9,870 nt of DNA from assembly GCA_937894165.1 (NCBI GenBank), contig CALCSX010000081.1, positions 1-9,870 of the forward strand, read 5' to 3'. Below, piece after piece: positions 1 to 6,690 of the stretch (position 1 is the stretch's first letter; each line of letters opens with the position of its first letter). The translations under genes were made by a program, and so were the position numbers. This DNA comes from an uncultured Saprospiraceae bacterium (GTDB taxonomy: Bacteria > Bacteroidota > Bacteroidia > Chitinophagales > Saprospiraceae). The notes under the pieces are model-generated. The model was not told the DNA's origin and searched no databases. It saw nothing but the letters and a program-made list of their open reading frames with translations.

Positions 1-743
1 ACTTCGAGATAAATAGTGAAGAGGATGTGGAGATAGGTGGTAAAACTTACAGGAAAGTTGGTGAATACTTTTTCTATCAAGATGGTCATGAGGTTTACTA
101 TTTATGGGAGGGTGAAGATCGACTGGTTTATAAATTTGATCTGGAAGTGGGTGATTCTGCCACTTTTCAGTTATTGGATTGTAATAAAGAGAAGGCCGAT
201 GTTGTGCTGACTTTACAAGAAATTGAGATTGTGAATATCAATGGTGAGGATTTGCGTAGATTTATTTTTGAATACAATCATTTACTTCAAAATGATTATG
301 TTTATACTGAAAAGTTTGGCTCTTTAAGCACTATTGTTGATGAAACAGTTAATTGTGGTACAATCGTCGGGGCTGAATTTTCTTGGCTAAGATGCTTTAT
401 TGAAGGGGATAAGGAGTACAAATCACAACGATTTCTAAGTCTCGGAGGAGATGATTGCTATTACTCAAAGCCTATGTCTGTCAACCAATATAAAGATATA
501 GAGATTAATTTTCACCCTAATCCTGTGACCGATTTTCTTTATATTTCAGGGGAGACTAATATGCCTACAGCGTTTAATGTTGAAATATTTAATTTAGAAG
601 GAAAGGTAGTTTTATCTCAAAGGAATTTCAATTCCGGAGACAAATTGGATCTATCAACATTGAGTTCAGGAATGTATATTATCCAATTAATTGATTTAAA
701 TGGAATAAATATCACAACTGAAAAAATAAATGTTTTGAGATAA
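1..743 (+). CDS. Secreted protein with T9SS type A sorting domain, 5' end cut by window edge
   Basis: The reading frame is already open at base 3 (first residues FEINSEEDVEIGG), so the GTG at 27 is an internal codon and the real start lies to the left of the window. About 246 residues are visible. The first two thirds are a beta-rich region with many aromatic residues and a few cysteines (LLDCNKE, VNCGT, DDCYY) that I cannot assign to a family. The last 80 or so residues are a typical T9SS type A C-terminal sorting domain: the FHPNPVTDFLYI opening, a central FNLEGKVV strand, then LSSGMYIIQL and a short basic end, INVLR. In Bacteroidota this tail sends a Sec-exported protein through the type IX secretion system, after which it is cleaved and the protein is released or attached to the cell surface. 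The function of the body is unknown. The end at the TAA (741-743) is certain. Confidence 0.88.
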   Translation, partial: FEINSEEDVEIGGKTYRKVGEYFFYQDGHEVYYLWEGEDRLVYKFDLEVGDSATFQLLDCNKEKADVVLTLQEIEIVNINGEDLRRFIFEYNHLLQNDYVYTEKFGSLSTIVDETVNCGTIVGAEFSWLRCFIEGDKEYKSQRFLSLGGDDCYYSKPMSVNQYKDIEINFHPNPVTDFLYISGETNMPTAFNVEIFNLEGKVVLSQRNFNSGDKLDLSTLSSGMYIIQLIDLNGINITTEKINVLR

Positions 744-755
744 TTATTGAAATAC

Positions 756-803
756 AACCTTTCAGAAGATCTTTTACTCCTACAGGTTATTTTTCATTTT
801 CTT
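756..803 (+). terminator. Weak candidate terminator after the first gene
   Basis: A 5-bp inverted repeat (AACCT at 756-760, AGGTT at 784-788) with a long 23-nt loop is followed by a T-rich run (789-803). The position, 12 bases past the stop codon, is right for an intrinsic terminator, but the stem is short and the loop long, so this is only a candidate. Confidence 0.22.
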
Positions 804-989
804 ATTTCAGAATCCGGAACAACTACTCGATGACAGAGCTTAGAGGTTAATTGAACTATGAGCTAGTAAGCGATTATAATATATTGGATTTATCATAGGA
901 AGGAAATGGATTAAATGGATCCAGATTAAGAAATTAGCTTGGGGCATCAACAAACCCAAAATACAATGAATGGTTTGGATCATCCATTC

Positions 990-1020
990 TTTGATGGTTC
1001 TGAATTCCTCTGTTTCTTTG
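990..1020 (+). promoter_or_regulatory. Candidate Bacteroidota-type promoter for the beta-barrel gene
   Basis: TTTG at 990-993 is followed after exactly 19 bases by TTTCTTTG at 1013-1020. The Bacteroidota housekeeping consensus is a -33 TTTG and a -7 TAnnTTTG about 19 bases apart, so this matches apart from one base (T for A in position 2). Transcription would begin near 1026, giving a leader of about 30 bases before the ATG at 1057. In AT-rich DNA such matches also arise by chance. Confidence 0.35.
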
Positions 1021-1056
1021 CCAACATCGCTAACATTGGTCAACAATATGTAATGT

Positions 1057-1765
1057 ATGAAGAAGCTAGTATTCATTGGCTTGTTGATAACTTCCGTTCA
1101 ATCACTTTTCGGTCAAATCGATAGATTAGGCAGTTGGATGGTGAATCTTGATTTCGGAATAGAAGAACATGATAAAAGACTGTTCAACTATGCAAAGCCC
1201 GAAAGAGAGGTATTATTAAGAATGCAGCCCGAATTTTGGGGCACTTACCACATTTGGATTGGGGGTTAATAGAAAAGCCTGGCAAAATAAGAGATTAAGC
1301 AGTTTTTTAGGATTGGGACTAAGGTATGAAAATGCTTCTTTTATAAGGCCTTTTGATCATTCTCATTTTGAAAAAGACGAATTCCGCATTCTTAGATATC
1401 ACAATAAATACGAGAAAGTCCAATTGTCTTTATCTTTTTCCGGCTTTTATGAAATTGCAGATAATTGGTTGATATCAGGTAAAGTAAATTCCAATACTCG
1501 TTTATTTAGAAGTATTGACAATGAGAATCCTGCGCAACTTTTCCCATATAGGGAAGGTGATTTTGACTTTGAAAATATTGATTTGATGCGTGGGGTAAAT
1601 TACAGGATTGGCAAAGTAATAGTAGGACTTCATTCGAGGGTTGTCAACTTTCAGAAGATAGATAAAGTAATATTCAATTCACTAATCAAAGACCCCAGAT
1701 CTGATCAAAAGTGGGAATGGTACAACCCATTGCGCTTTGACTTGACAGTAGGATACATTTGGTGA
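1057..1765 (+). pseudogene. Outer-membrane beta-barrel protein gene interrupted by a frameshift
   Basis: The ATG at 1057 opens a signal peptide (MKKLVFIGLLITSVQSLFGQ, likely cut before Q20). The first frame runs to a TAA at 1267-1269; the protein then continues in the +1 frame to a TGA at 1763-1765. Skipping one base near 1252 joins the two halves smoothly as GTYH then FGLGVNRKAW, giving about 235 residues; a removed base in the TTTTGGGG run at 1234-1241 would also restore the frame. The alternating hydrophobic and polar strands (FLGLGLRYE, VQLSLSFSGFYE, FDLTVGYIW) and the terminal aromatic residue are what one expects of an outer-membrane beta-barrel. The substrate or role is unknown. Either the gene is truly inactivated or the extra base is a sequencing error; the second half shows no further damage, which fits a recent event or an error. 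The TTG at 1259 is probably not a real start. Confidence 0.7.
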
Positions 1766-1823
1766 AGAAAGGATACTTGGGTTATTCCCCGAACTTCGAA
1801 GACTATCTCTTGTCTGAACCATA

Positions 1824-1849
1824 ATTTACATGATTTCAGGATTTTCATG
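1824..1849. repeat. Degenerate 9-nt periodic element, AT-rich type
   Basis: Three successive units, ATTTACATG (1824-1832), ATTTCAGG (1833-1840, one base short) and ATTTTCATG (1841-1849), follow a TCTGAACC motif at 1813-1820. They resemble the ATCTGCG-type units further right in unit length and in number (three), though not in base composition. No function is evident. Confidence 0.45.
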
Positions 1850-1930
1850 ACTTGTTTAAAATTCTAAAACTTATAACTTAATGAAAGCCCTTAATGCCCT
1901 GAACTTCTTAATGGTTCCGCTCATACTGTA

Positions 1931-2011
1931 GTCTGTGCAATCCGTGAAATCTGTGAGACACCCAACAAATGCCGCAGGCATCCTATCTGCGAAATCTGCG
2001 CCATCTGCGGG
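1931..2011. repeat. Two triplets of 9-nt units in the same phase
   Basis: The first triplet is GTCTGTGCA, ATCCGTGAA, ATCTGTGAG (1931-1957). The second is ATCTGCGAA, ATCTGCGCC, ATCTGCGGG (1985-2011). All six share the core (A/G)TCYGYG. The two triplets start 54 bases apart, which is six times nine, so they keep one phase. The spacer between them contains the first ATGCC/GGCAT palindrome. The units do not form an open frame with protein character. This looks like a dispersed non-coding intergenic repeat; its job is unknown. Confidence 0.6.
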
Positions 2012-2036
2012 AGAAAACAAATGCCACCGGCATCCC
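1964..2036. repeat. Pair of ATGCC-N3-GGCAT hairpins after matching AACAA leaders
   Basis: Two near copies, at 1964-1984 and 2016-2036, read AACAAATGCC, then GCA or ACC, then GGCATCC followed by T or C. The 5-bp palindromic arms are identical while the three loop bases differ. They flank the second 9-nt triplet on both sides. Conserved stems with variable loops suggest selection for a DNA or RNA hairpin, but two copies are too few to prove it. Confidence 0.5.
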
Positions 2037-2058
2037 TAAGTCGCTCCCCGCACCGCTC

Positions 2059-2157
2059 AACGAGCCGATAGGCGACAGAACCTCGGTAGCTGAGCGAAGC
2101 CGAAGCTAGAACAGCGAAGGCATAGAACAGCCGCCAGGCGACAGAACGCCGAAGGCT
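2059..2157. repeat. GC-rich modular repeat, copy 1
   Basis: This stretch begins with AACGAGCCGA (2059-2068), also found at 6601-6610, and ends with AGAACGCCGAAGGCT (2143-2157), which is identical to 6625-6639. AGGCGACAGAAC occurs twice inside it (2070-2081 and 2136-2147). It contains the small palindromes GCCGATAGGC (2064-2073), GCCGCCAGGC (2130-2139) and GCCGAAGGC (2148-2156), plus a TAGCT/AGCTA stem at 2087-2108. It ends two bases before the stop codon of the ATP-grasp gene, in that gene's 3' untranslated region. GC content is far above the local coding DNA. Confidence 0.6.
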
Positions 2158-2159
2158 TT

Positions 2160-3374
2160 CTACGACGTTGGCTTATCCGGAACCGGCGCAGAAGCATGGA
2201 AATTATCATAAATAACCGTCAAATAATTCTCCAGCAATTCCTTCACTCTCTCTGCCTTCGATGACTTCAATATCATACCGATATGATAATCTTTTTCAAT
2301 AAATTCAACCACCTCTTCATCAGGGAAAAAAGATTTATCAGGGTTTTGAACCTTACTTAAGGAAATAATTATCCCCGCATATTCTTTCTGAACCTTAGGA
2401 AGCTTATAAGTCGCACCTGTAGCCTGCGCTATCTCCACCTTCGCCCACTCGCGCCACAGATCGACCCCGGTAGCTGCCAATACCATATCTGAAATATTCG
2501 CTCCCCCTACTCTGGAAGATGTTTCCAGAAAATAAAACTGCCCATCAAGACCTTTGATATATTCCGAATGAAAAGCACTGTATTCCATCCGAAAAGATTT
2601 CATAACCTTTTGATTCAAAACCTGAAGCTCTTTCTCCTCCTTACTTCCCAATTTAAGGGTCTGCGTTCGGAAAATACCGCCAAAATGAGCTACTTCATAA
2701 GGGGTGTTCAAATATTTGCTCGCCCTCGAAAAAACCACCTCTCCACCATAGGAAATACCATCCACATGATACACATCGCCCGGTCGGAACGATTCTATTA
2801 AATATTTATTTCTTTTCTCTCCCAATCCATTGATTTTATCCCAAGCTTCCTCTAAGCTGTGTACTTTTTGAATACCTGTCGCTGAAGCCTCCGATCTTGG
2901 TTTGATAAGCCACGGCCCATCTACATTCTGCAAAAATTCACTAATCTCAACATCGTTAAAGAGCGATGAAAATTGTGGAATAGGAACACCTGACTGCTCA
3001 GCTCTCACCCGCATGGCCAATTTATCCCTGAAATACCGAGCTGTTGATTGACCCATCCCCGGAATCCTGAATTCCTCTCTTAAAAGTGCCGCTTTTTCCA
3101 CATCGAAGTCATCCAAAGCTACTATTCGATCAATTTTCACAGACTTAAGCAACCAAGCTACCCCGGCAACCATATCATTATAATTCCAATCGTCATCCGC
3201 CTTGGAATTCATATAAAATATCTCATCGATTGCCGGCCAAGCCCACGGGGAATTCTCCAACTTCTTACTCGTAAGAAAATATACCTTATGCCCCTGCTCA
3301 TGAATACCTTCCAAAAAAGCATTTCCCTTAAAATAACTGGAAATACATAAAAAGTTAAGTTGTTTATTGCTCAC
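2160..3374 (-). CDS. ATP-grasp domain protein (carboxylate-amine ligase type)
   Basis: A 404-residue protein of the ATP-grasp superfamily, which joins a carboxylate to an amine or similar nucleophile through an acyl-phosphate, using ATP and Mg. Residues 6-110 form the N-terminal alpha/beta domain (LNFLCIS at 6-12, IVALDDFDVEKAALL at 84-98). The ATP-binding part follows: PWLIKPRSEASATGIQ (154-169) with the likely ATP lysine K158 and the flexible loop, LIESF (192-196), and the metal-binding segment FLETSSRVGGA (282-292) with E284 and R288. Residues 330-404 form a C-terminal cap. The substrate cannot be read from sequence or context; it resembles stand-alone ligases related to carbamoyl phosphate synthase large chain. 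The start is GTG: no ATG lies in frame between it and an in-frame TAG eight codons further up, and starting at the next Met (55) would delete the first strands. A terminator separates it from glgC, so it has its own transcript. Confidence 0.87.
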   Translation of the reverse strand: MSNKQLNFLCISSYFKGNAFLEGIHEQGHKVYFLTSKKLENSPWAWPAIDEIFYMNSKADDDWNYNDMVAGVAWLLKSVKIDRIVALDDFDVEKAALLREEFRIPGMGQSTARYFRDKLAMRVRAEQSGVPIPQFSSLFNDVEISEFLQNVDGPWLIKPRSEASATGIQKVHSLEEAWDKINGLGEKRNKYLIESFRPGDVYHVDGISYGGEVVFSRASKYLNTPYEVAHFGGIFRTQTLKLGSKEEKELQVLNQKVMKSFRMEYSAFHSEYIKGLDGQFYFLETSSRVGGANISDMVLAATGVDLWREWAKVEIAQATGATYKLPKVQKEYAGIIISLSKVQNPDKSFFPDEEVVEFIEKDYHIGMILKSSKAERVKELLENYLTVIYDNFHASAPVPDKPTS

Positions 3375-3434
3375 GTATTTTGATTTTCTGTAAAACTAAG
3401 ATATATTTAAATCGATGGTTCCCATTTCTCTGAT

Positions 3435-3478
3435 AAAAAAATCCTAATTACAAGGCTTTAGCAGTATTTAGGATTTTT
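3435..3478 (-). terminator. Intrinsic terminator downstream of glgC
   Basis: An 11-bp inverted repeat, AAAAATCCTAA at 3437-3447 against TTAGGATTTTT at 3468-3478, has a 20-nt loop. Read on the - strand it begins 12 bases past the glgC stop and ends in a run of seven Ts followed by ATC, as expected for a Rho-independent terminator. It ends the glgA-glgC transcript. The A/T symmetry means it could also act in the other direction. Confidence 0.72.
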
Positions 3479-3489
3479 ACAGTGAAAAT

Positions 3490-4764
3490 TTAAACTTTTC
3501 CAATAACAGTATTATCTGGTATAATTGCATCCTTTTTAATGACTACTATTCCATCCACAATACAATAAGTCTCCTCCCGCACGTCCTCCAGGCTCGAATC
3601 TCCAATAATCTGCACATTATTACCAATCCTTACGTTTTTGTCTAAAATCGCATTGACTATCAAACAATTGTCCCCAACGCCTATGGCAGGTAGATCCTCA
3701 TTATTAACAAGTTGTTCGATGGTCTCGAAATAGTCGGCACCCATCATGATCGAATATTTAATTTGGGTATGCGGCCCTATTCTCGCTCTAATTCCAATCA
3801 AAGATCTCTCCAAGAGACTTGCATGAATTATACAACCTTCGGCAACAACAGAATGCTTGATTATCGTTGCAAAAAGTTTGGAAGGTGGAAGCATTCGCTG
3901 TCTCGTATATATTGGTCTTTGACTGTCAAAGAAATTAAAACTAGGGATATCATTTGTCAATTCAAGATTGGATTCGTAGAAAGATCTGATATTTCCGATA
4001 TCCGTCCAATAACCCTCGTGCTGATAGCTAACCACCTTATATCCTGATGTTATTGCATCCGGAAGAACCTCCTTCCCAAAATCAATAGCTTCAGGGTTTG
4101 CGTCGAAAAGTTCCTTCATTGCCGATTTACTGAAAATGTATATTCCCATCGATGCTAAATAATGTCTGCCTTTGACCTTCATTTCATCAGAAACTTCCGA
4201 AGACCACTTGTAATGCTCTTCCACCGGTGGCTTTTCGACGAAACTGGTTATCATCCCTTCTTCATTCATCTTCAAAATACCAAAAGAAGTCGCATCCTTC
4301 GAATCTACCGGAATAGTGGCGATAGTGACATCGGCATTCATAGACAAATGATGCTTCGCCATATGCTCAAAATCCATCTGATACAATTGATCGCCTGACA
4401 AAATCAAAATCAAATCGTGGTCGTGATGAGCAATGTGGTGCATAGATTGCCGCACTGCATCCGCTGTACCTTGAAACCATTTATCCGAGGCATGTGTCTG
4501 TTCCGCAGCCAAAATATCCACAAAACCATGGGAAAAAGTATCGAAGTGAAAGGTGTTTTTTATATGCTGATTAAGAGAAGCAGAATTGAATTGTGTCAAT
4601 ACAAACATCCGCTTCACACCACTATTTAGACAATTAGAAATAGGTATGTCTATCAACCTATATTTTCCCCCTATAGATACTGCCGGCTTGGATCGAGATT
4701 CCGTCAAAGGATACAATCTTGAACCTACTCCTCCGCCCAGTATTAAGCAAATCATTTTAATCAT
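3490..4764 (-). CDS. glgC: Glucose-1-phosphate adenylyltransferase (ADP-glucose pyrophosphorylase)
   Basis: This cytoplasmic enzyme makes ADP-glucose and pyrophosphate from ATP and glucose 1-phosphate, the committed step of bacterial glycogen synthesis. The 424 residues match the family's usual length. The N-terminal nucleotidyltransferase fold has the signature GGGVGSRLYPLTESRSKPA (10-28) and GKYRLIDIPISN (33-44). TQFNSASLNQHI (57-68) and WFQGTADAV (96-104) resemble the cyanobacterial and plant form more than the enterobacterial WYRGTADAV. SGDQLYQMD (123-131) supplies the likely metal-binding D125, and FVEKP (175-179) the glucose 1-phosphate lysine K178. EGYWTDIG (250-257) is also conserved. 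Residues from about 295 form the C-terminal left-handed beta-helix. The start lies 6 bases after the glgA stop, so the two are translated from one transcript; M4 is a possible alternative start. Allosteric control is expected for the family, but its effector cannot be read here. Confidence 0.96.
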   Translation of the reverse strand: MIKMICLILGGGVGSRLYPLTESRSKPAVSIGGKYRLIDIPISNCLNSGVKRMFVLTQFNSASLNQHIKNTFHFDTFSHGFVDILAAEQTHASDKWFQGTADAVRQSMHHIAHHDHDLILILSGDQLYQMDFEHMAKHHLSMNADVTIATIPVDSKDATSFGILKMNEEGMITSFVEKPPVEEHYKWSSEVSDEMKVKGRHYLASMGIYIFSKSAMKELFDANPEAIDFGKEVLPDAITSGYKVVSYQHEGYWTDIGNIRSFYESNLELTNDIPSFNFFDSQRPIYTRQRMLPPSKLFATIIKHSVVAEGCIIHASLLERSLIGIRARIGPHTQIKYSIMMGADYFETIEQLVNNEDLPAIGVGDNCLIVNAILDKNVRIGNNVQIIGDSSLEDVREETYCIVDGIVVIKKDAIIPDNTVIGKV

Positions 4765-4770
4765 AGATCT

Positions 4771-6201
4771 TTAATTTGTAAGTTTATGGTATATATTTAT
4801 ATATCTTTCAGCAGATGCATCCCAGGACAAATCCAACTGACTTATTCTTTTTATAACCTCATTTGTATAAGCTTTGTTTTTATACATCTCACTTGCACGA
4901 TAAATTGCATTCCCCGCATCCTCCACCGTAAAATGGGTAAATTGTATTCCTCTTCCATCTTCCAAGCCCAAATCCGGCACAGAATCTCGCAAACCTCCCA
5001 CAGCTCTCACGATAGGAATAGTGCCATACCGCATTGCAAACATCTGGTTCAAACCGCAAGGCTCCACGCGCGAAGGCATCAAAATAAAATCCGATCCTGC
5101 ATACAATTGATGCGCTAAATCCTCATTATATTCGAGACATAAATTAAAATTGTGAGGGAATTTATATCGCATATCCATCAATTCACGATGTAAACTCTTA
5201 TCTCCGGTACCTAAAACGACAAAAGAAACTTGAATTCCTGCATAAAGTACCCTTTGAATAAGCTGAGGAAGCAAATCCGCACCCTTCTCCCGCACCAATC
5301 GTCCCACAAAAGTGACAATGGGCAAATCCGGGTTCAATCTAAAAATACTCGTCAACTCAGCCTTATTTTTCTCCTTGAACTCTACCCAATCCCCATCTGA
5401 TAAATTATGGGCTATGGAGTTGTCAGTGGCAGGATTCCAAACATCATAATCAATACCATTGAGAATTCCCTGCGCCTTTCCCGACTCCGCTCGAATCAAA
5501 TCCTCCAATCCTCCACTATCGCCCATCAACTCGTGCAAATAACCGGGTGAGACCGTCGTTAATGCCCAACAACATCTGATTCCTGTTGCCAATGGATTTA
5601 TTGCACCGCCCCAATCCAACAATCCCGATGCGCCCTGATCAAACCAAGGTAAAAGATACATGTTCTTCCAGCTAAACGCTCCCTGGTATACGCCATTATG
5701 AATAGTTAGAACAGTTCGTATCGCTGACAATTCCTGATAGTCAGGACAATACTTGACCATAAAAGGAATCAAGGCTGTATGATGATCATGACAATGCAAG
5801 ACGTAGGGCTTCTTCTCCATACTTTTCACCCAGTGCAAAACCGCCTGCTGAAATACCAAATACCGCTCTACCTCATCACCATAGGAGCCATATTGATCAT
5901 AATAAACACCTTCTCTGTAAAAATAATGATGTGCATCCACCATGTAAAGCGGAAAACCCAAGGAATCATTTAAAGTCTTAAGAATACTGAATTGTACTAC
6001 CCAATTACTCATTCTTATTGTCCCACTGAAAATCCTTTCGTACCGCTGTTCATTGACCCACTTGAGATTGTATCGGGGAATAATTACAGCTGAATCTACA
6101 CCTGAAGAATTTAAATATTTTGGTAAAGAACCGACCACATCCGCGAGTCCACCTGTCTTTGCAGCAGGATAACACTCCATGCTTACGTGTAATACATCCA
6201 T
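4771..6201 (-). CDS. glgA: Glycogen synthase (ADP-glucose type, GT5 family)
   Basis: GlgA transfers glucose from ADP-glucose to the non-reducing end of an alpha-1,4-glucan, building linear glycogen chains in the cytoplasm. The 476-residue length is normal. The N-terminal Rossmann domain opens with VLHVSMECYPAAKTGGLADV (3-22), the KTGGLADV motif (15-22) being the ADP-glucose-binding signature. HCHDHHTALIP (136-146) holds the conserved catalytic-region histidine. TTVSPGY (215-221) and ILNGIDYDVWNP (246-257) follow. The C-terminal domain has FVGRLVREKGADLL (298-311), with the phosphate-binding R301 and K306, and VEPCGLNQMFAMRYGTIPI (379-397), with the catalytic glutamate E380. All expected active-site residues are present, so the enzyme should work. 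It is the first gene of a two-gene operon with glgC; no branching enzyme lies nearby. The start ATG sits exactly at the beginning of the first beta strand. Confidence 0.95.
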   Translation of the reverse strand: MDVLHVSMECYPAAKTGGLADVVGSLPKYLNSSGVDSAVIIPRYNLKWVNEQRYERIFSGTIRMSNWVVQFSILKTLNDSLGFPLYMVDAHHYFYREGVYYDQYGSYGDEVERYLVFQQAVLHWVKSMEKKPYVLHCHDHHTALIPFMVKYCPDYQELSAIRTVLTIHNGVYQGAFSWKNMYLLPWFDQGASGLLDWGGAINPLATGIRCCWALTTVSPGYLHELMGDSGGLEDLIRAESGKAQGILNGIDYDVWNPATDNSIAHNLSDGDWVEFKEKNKAELTSIFRLNPDLPIVTFVGRLVREKGADLLPQLIQRVLYAGIQVSFVVLGTGDKSLHRELMDMRYKFPHNFNLCLEYNEDLAHQLYAGSDFILMPSRVEPCGLNQMFAMRYGTIPIVRAVGGLRDSVPDLGLEDGRGIQFTHFTVEDAGNAIYRASEMYKNKAYTNEVIKRISQLDLSWDASAERYINIYHKLTN

Positions 6202-6280
6202 ATTTTTGAATTATGTCCTTAAAGTAGGAATTCCGAGGGAAAATAATAATTTATTTGGAATAAATAATTAAAAAATTTCT

Positions 6281-6310
6281 CAAATATGGATTTTATCTAT
6301 TCATTTCAGA
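6281..6310 (-). promoter_or_regulatory. Weak candidate promoter for glgA-glgC
   Basis: Read on the - strand, TCTG (6310-6307) and CATATTTG (6288-6281) are 18 bases apart. Each differs by one base from the Bacteroidota elements TTTG and TAnnTTTG. Transcription would start near 6274, giving a leader of about 72 bases. The match is imperfect and the DNA is very AT-rich, so this is a suggestion only. Confidence 0.22.
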
Positions 6311-6622
6311 AAATATAATTACTTGCATTAGTAATTTAGCAATCCAAAATAACAGTTCAGTGATAAATAAGTGATGGCGTTGAGCGCGGTTCCTAAGCGG
6401 GATCAAAGGAAAGTCGAAATGCCAAGGGAGACATAAATCATATCATCCTACCATCAATTCAACCATAAAAATGATTAAAACATCATAATGAGACGCAAAA
6501 TATTGCTCCCCTACTTTTTTAAAACCTTGGCGAGAACTGCTAAAAACTTCCGAAAAATCCAAAAAAATCACCCAAAACCCCAAGAACCTACATAACCCAG
6601 AACGAGCCGAAGGCGGCAGAAC
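6293..6622 (-). pseudogene. Degenerate open frame upstream of glgA, one in-frame stop
   Basis: One minus-strand frame stays open from just after a TAG at 6623-6625 to a TAA at 6293-6295, interrupted only by a TGA at 6443-6445. That is 59 codons (segment includes FLGFWVIFLDFSEVF and GFKKVGEQYFASHYDVLII) plus 49 codons (begins YDLCLPWHFDFPLIPLRN). Reading the TGA as a mutated TGG would join them into about 109 residues. There is no convincing ATG near the start of the frame; GTG or TTG codons are the only options, and the first few codons lie in the GC-rich repeat. I recognise no family. It may be the remnant of a small gene, a protein-like stretch inside a dispersed repeat, or chance. Confidence 0.28.
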
Positions 6623-6639
6623 CTAGAACGCCGAAGGCT
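6601..6639. repeat. GC-rich modular repeat, copy 2
   Basis: AACGAGCCGA (6601-6610), CAGAACCT (6617-6624) and AGAACGCCGAAGGCT (6625-6639) repeat the modules at 2059-2068, 2076-2083 and 2143-2157, in the same order and orientation but packed closely together. It contains the palindrome GCCGAAGGC twice (6606-6614, 6630-6638). Like copy 1 it lies just beyond the 3' end of a - strand gene, here about 50 bases from the stop of the PKD protein. The rest of the 6202-6690 gap, outside this, the degenerate frame and the candidate promoter, shows nothing I can name. Confidence 0.55.
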
Positions 6640-6690
6640 CAAAACCTGCGATGCAAGCGTTAGCTTCAGTCAAGCAAAAGAGAGGCCTCG

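Larger units (their letters stand above)
744..1056. other. Gene-free spacer between two + strand genes
   Basis: About 313 bases of AT-rich DNA. Open frames cross it on both strands, but they start inside the following gene or lack any recognisable protein character, and I take them to be chance. It holds a weak candidate terminator close to the upstream gene (756-803) and a candidate promoter near its right end (990-1020). A short inverted repeat, GAATGG/CCATTC, lies around 968-989. Nothing else is supported. Confidence 0.5.
1766..2159. repeat. Repeat-rich gap between convergent genes
   Basis: These 394 bases lie between the 3' ends of the beta-barrel gene (+) and the ATP-grasp gene (-). I see no coding capacity. 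The left part (to about 1920) is AT-rich and carries a degenerate 9-nt periodic stretch at 1824-1849. The middle holds two phased triplets of 9-nt units (1931-1957, 1985-2011) with small palindromes between and after them. The right part (2041-2157) is GC-rich and made of short AGAAC and GCCGAAGGC-like modules that recur near 6601-6639. The separate elements are listed individually. Confidence 0.6.

Noticed and set aside
840..1124. Open frames of 78 codons (-) and 61 codons (+) across the gap and the start of the beta-barrel gene
   Set aside because: They overlap the signal peptide of a convincing gene, one begins at a non-ATG codon, and neither has recognisable protein character.
1259..1765. 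A separate gene starting at TTG 1259
   Set aside because: It lacks a signal peptide or initiating region, and its sequence continues the beta-barrel of the preceding frame, so a frameshift explains it better.
1931..2036. CRISPR-like array
   Set aside because: Units are only 9 nt with no unique spacers of 25-40 nt, and no cas gene is present.
4765..4770. AGATCT between glgA and glgC as a regulatory palindrome
   Set aside because: A 6-base palindrome in a 6-base intergenic gap is most simply chance.
3712..5973. Several + strand open frames within glgC and glgA
   Set aside because: They are antisense to two well-conserved enzymes with all motifs intact; their translations have no family character.
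6376..6423. Signal recognition particle RNA, RNase P RNA or a known small ribozyme
   Set aside because: The GGAAAGTC string recalls RNase P, but the conserved core sequences of these RNAs, and of the hammerhead ribozyme, are not present.
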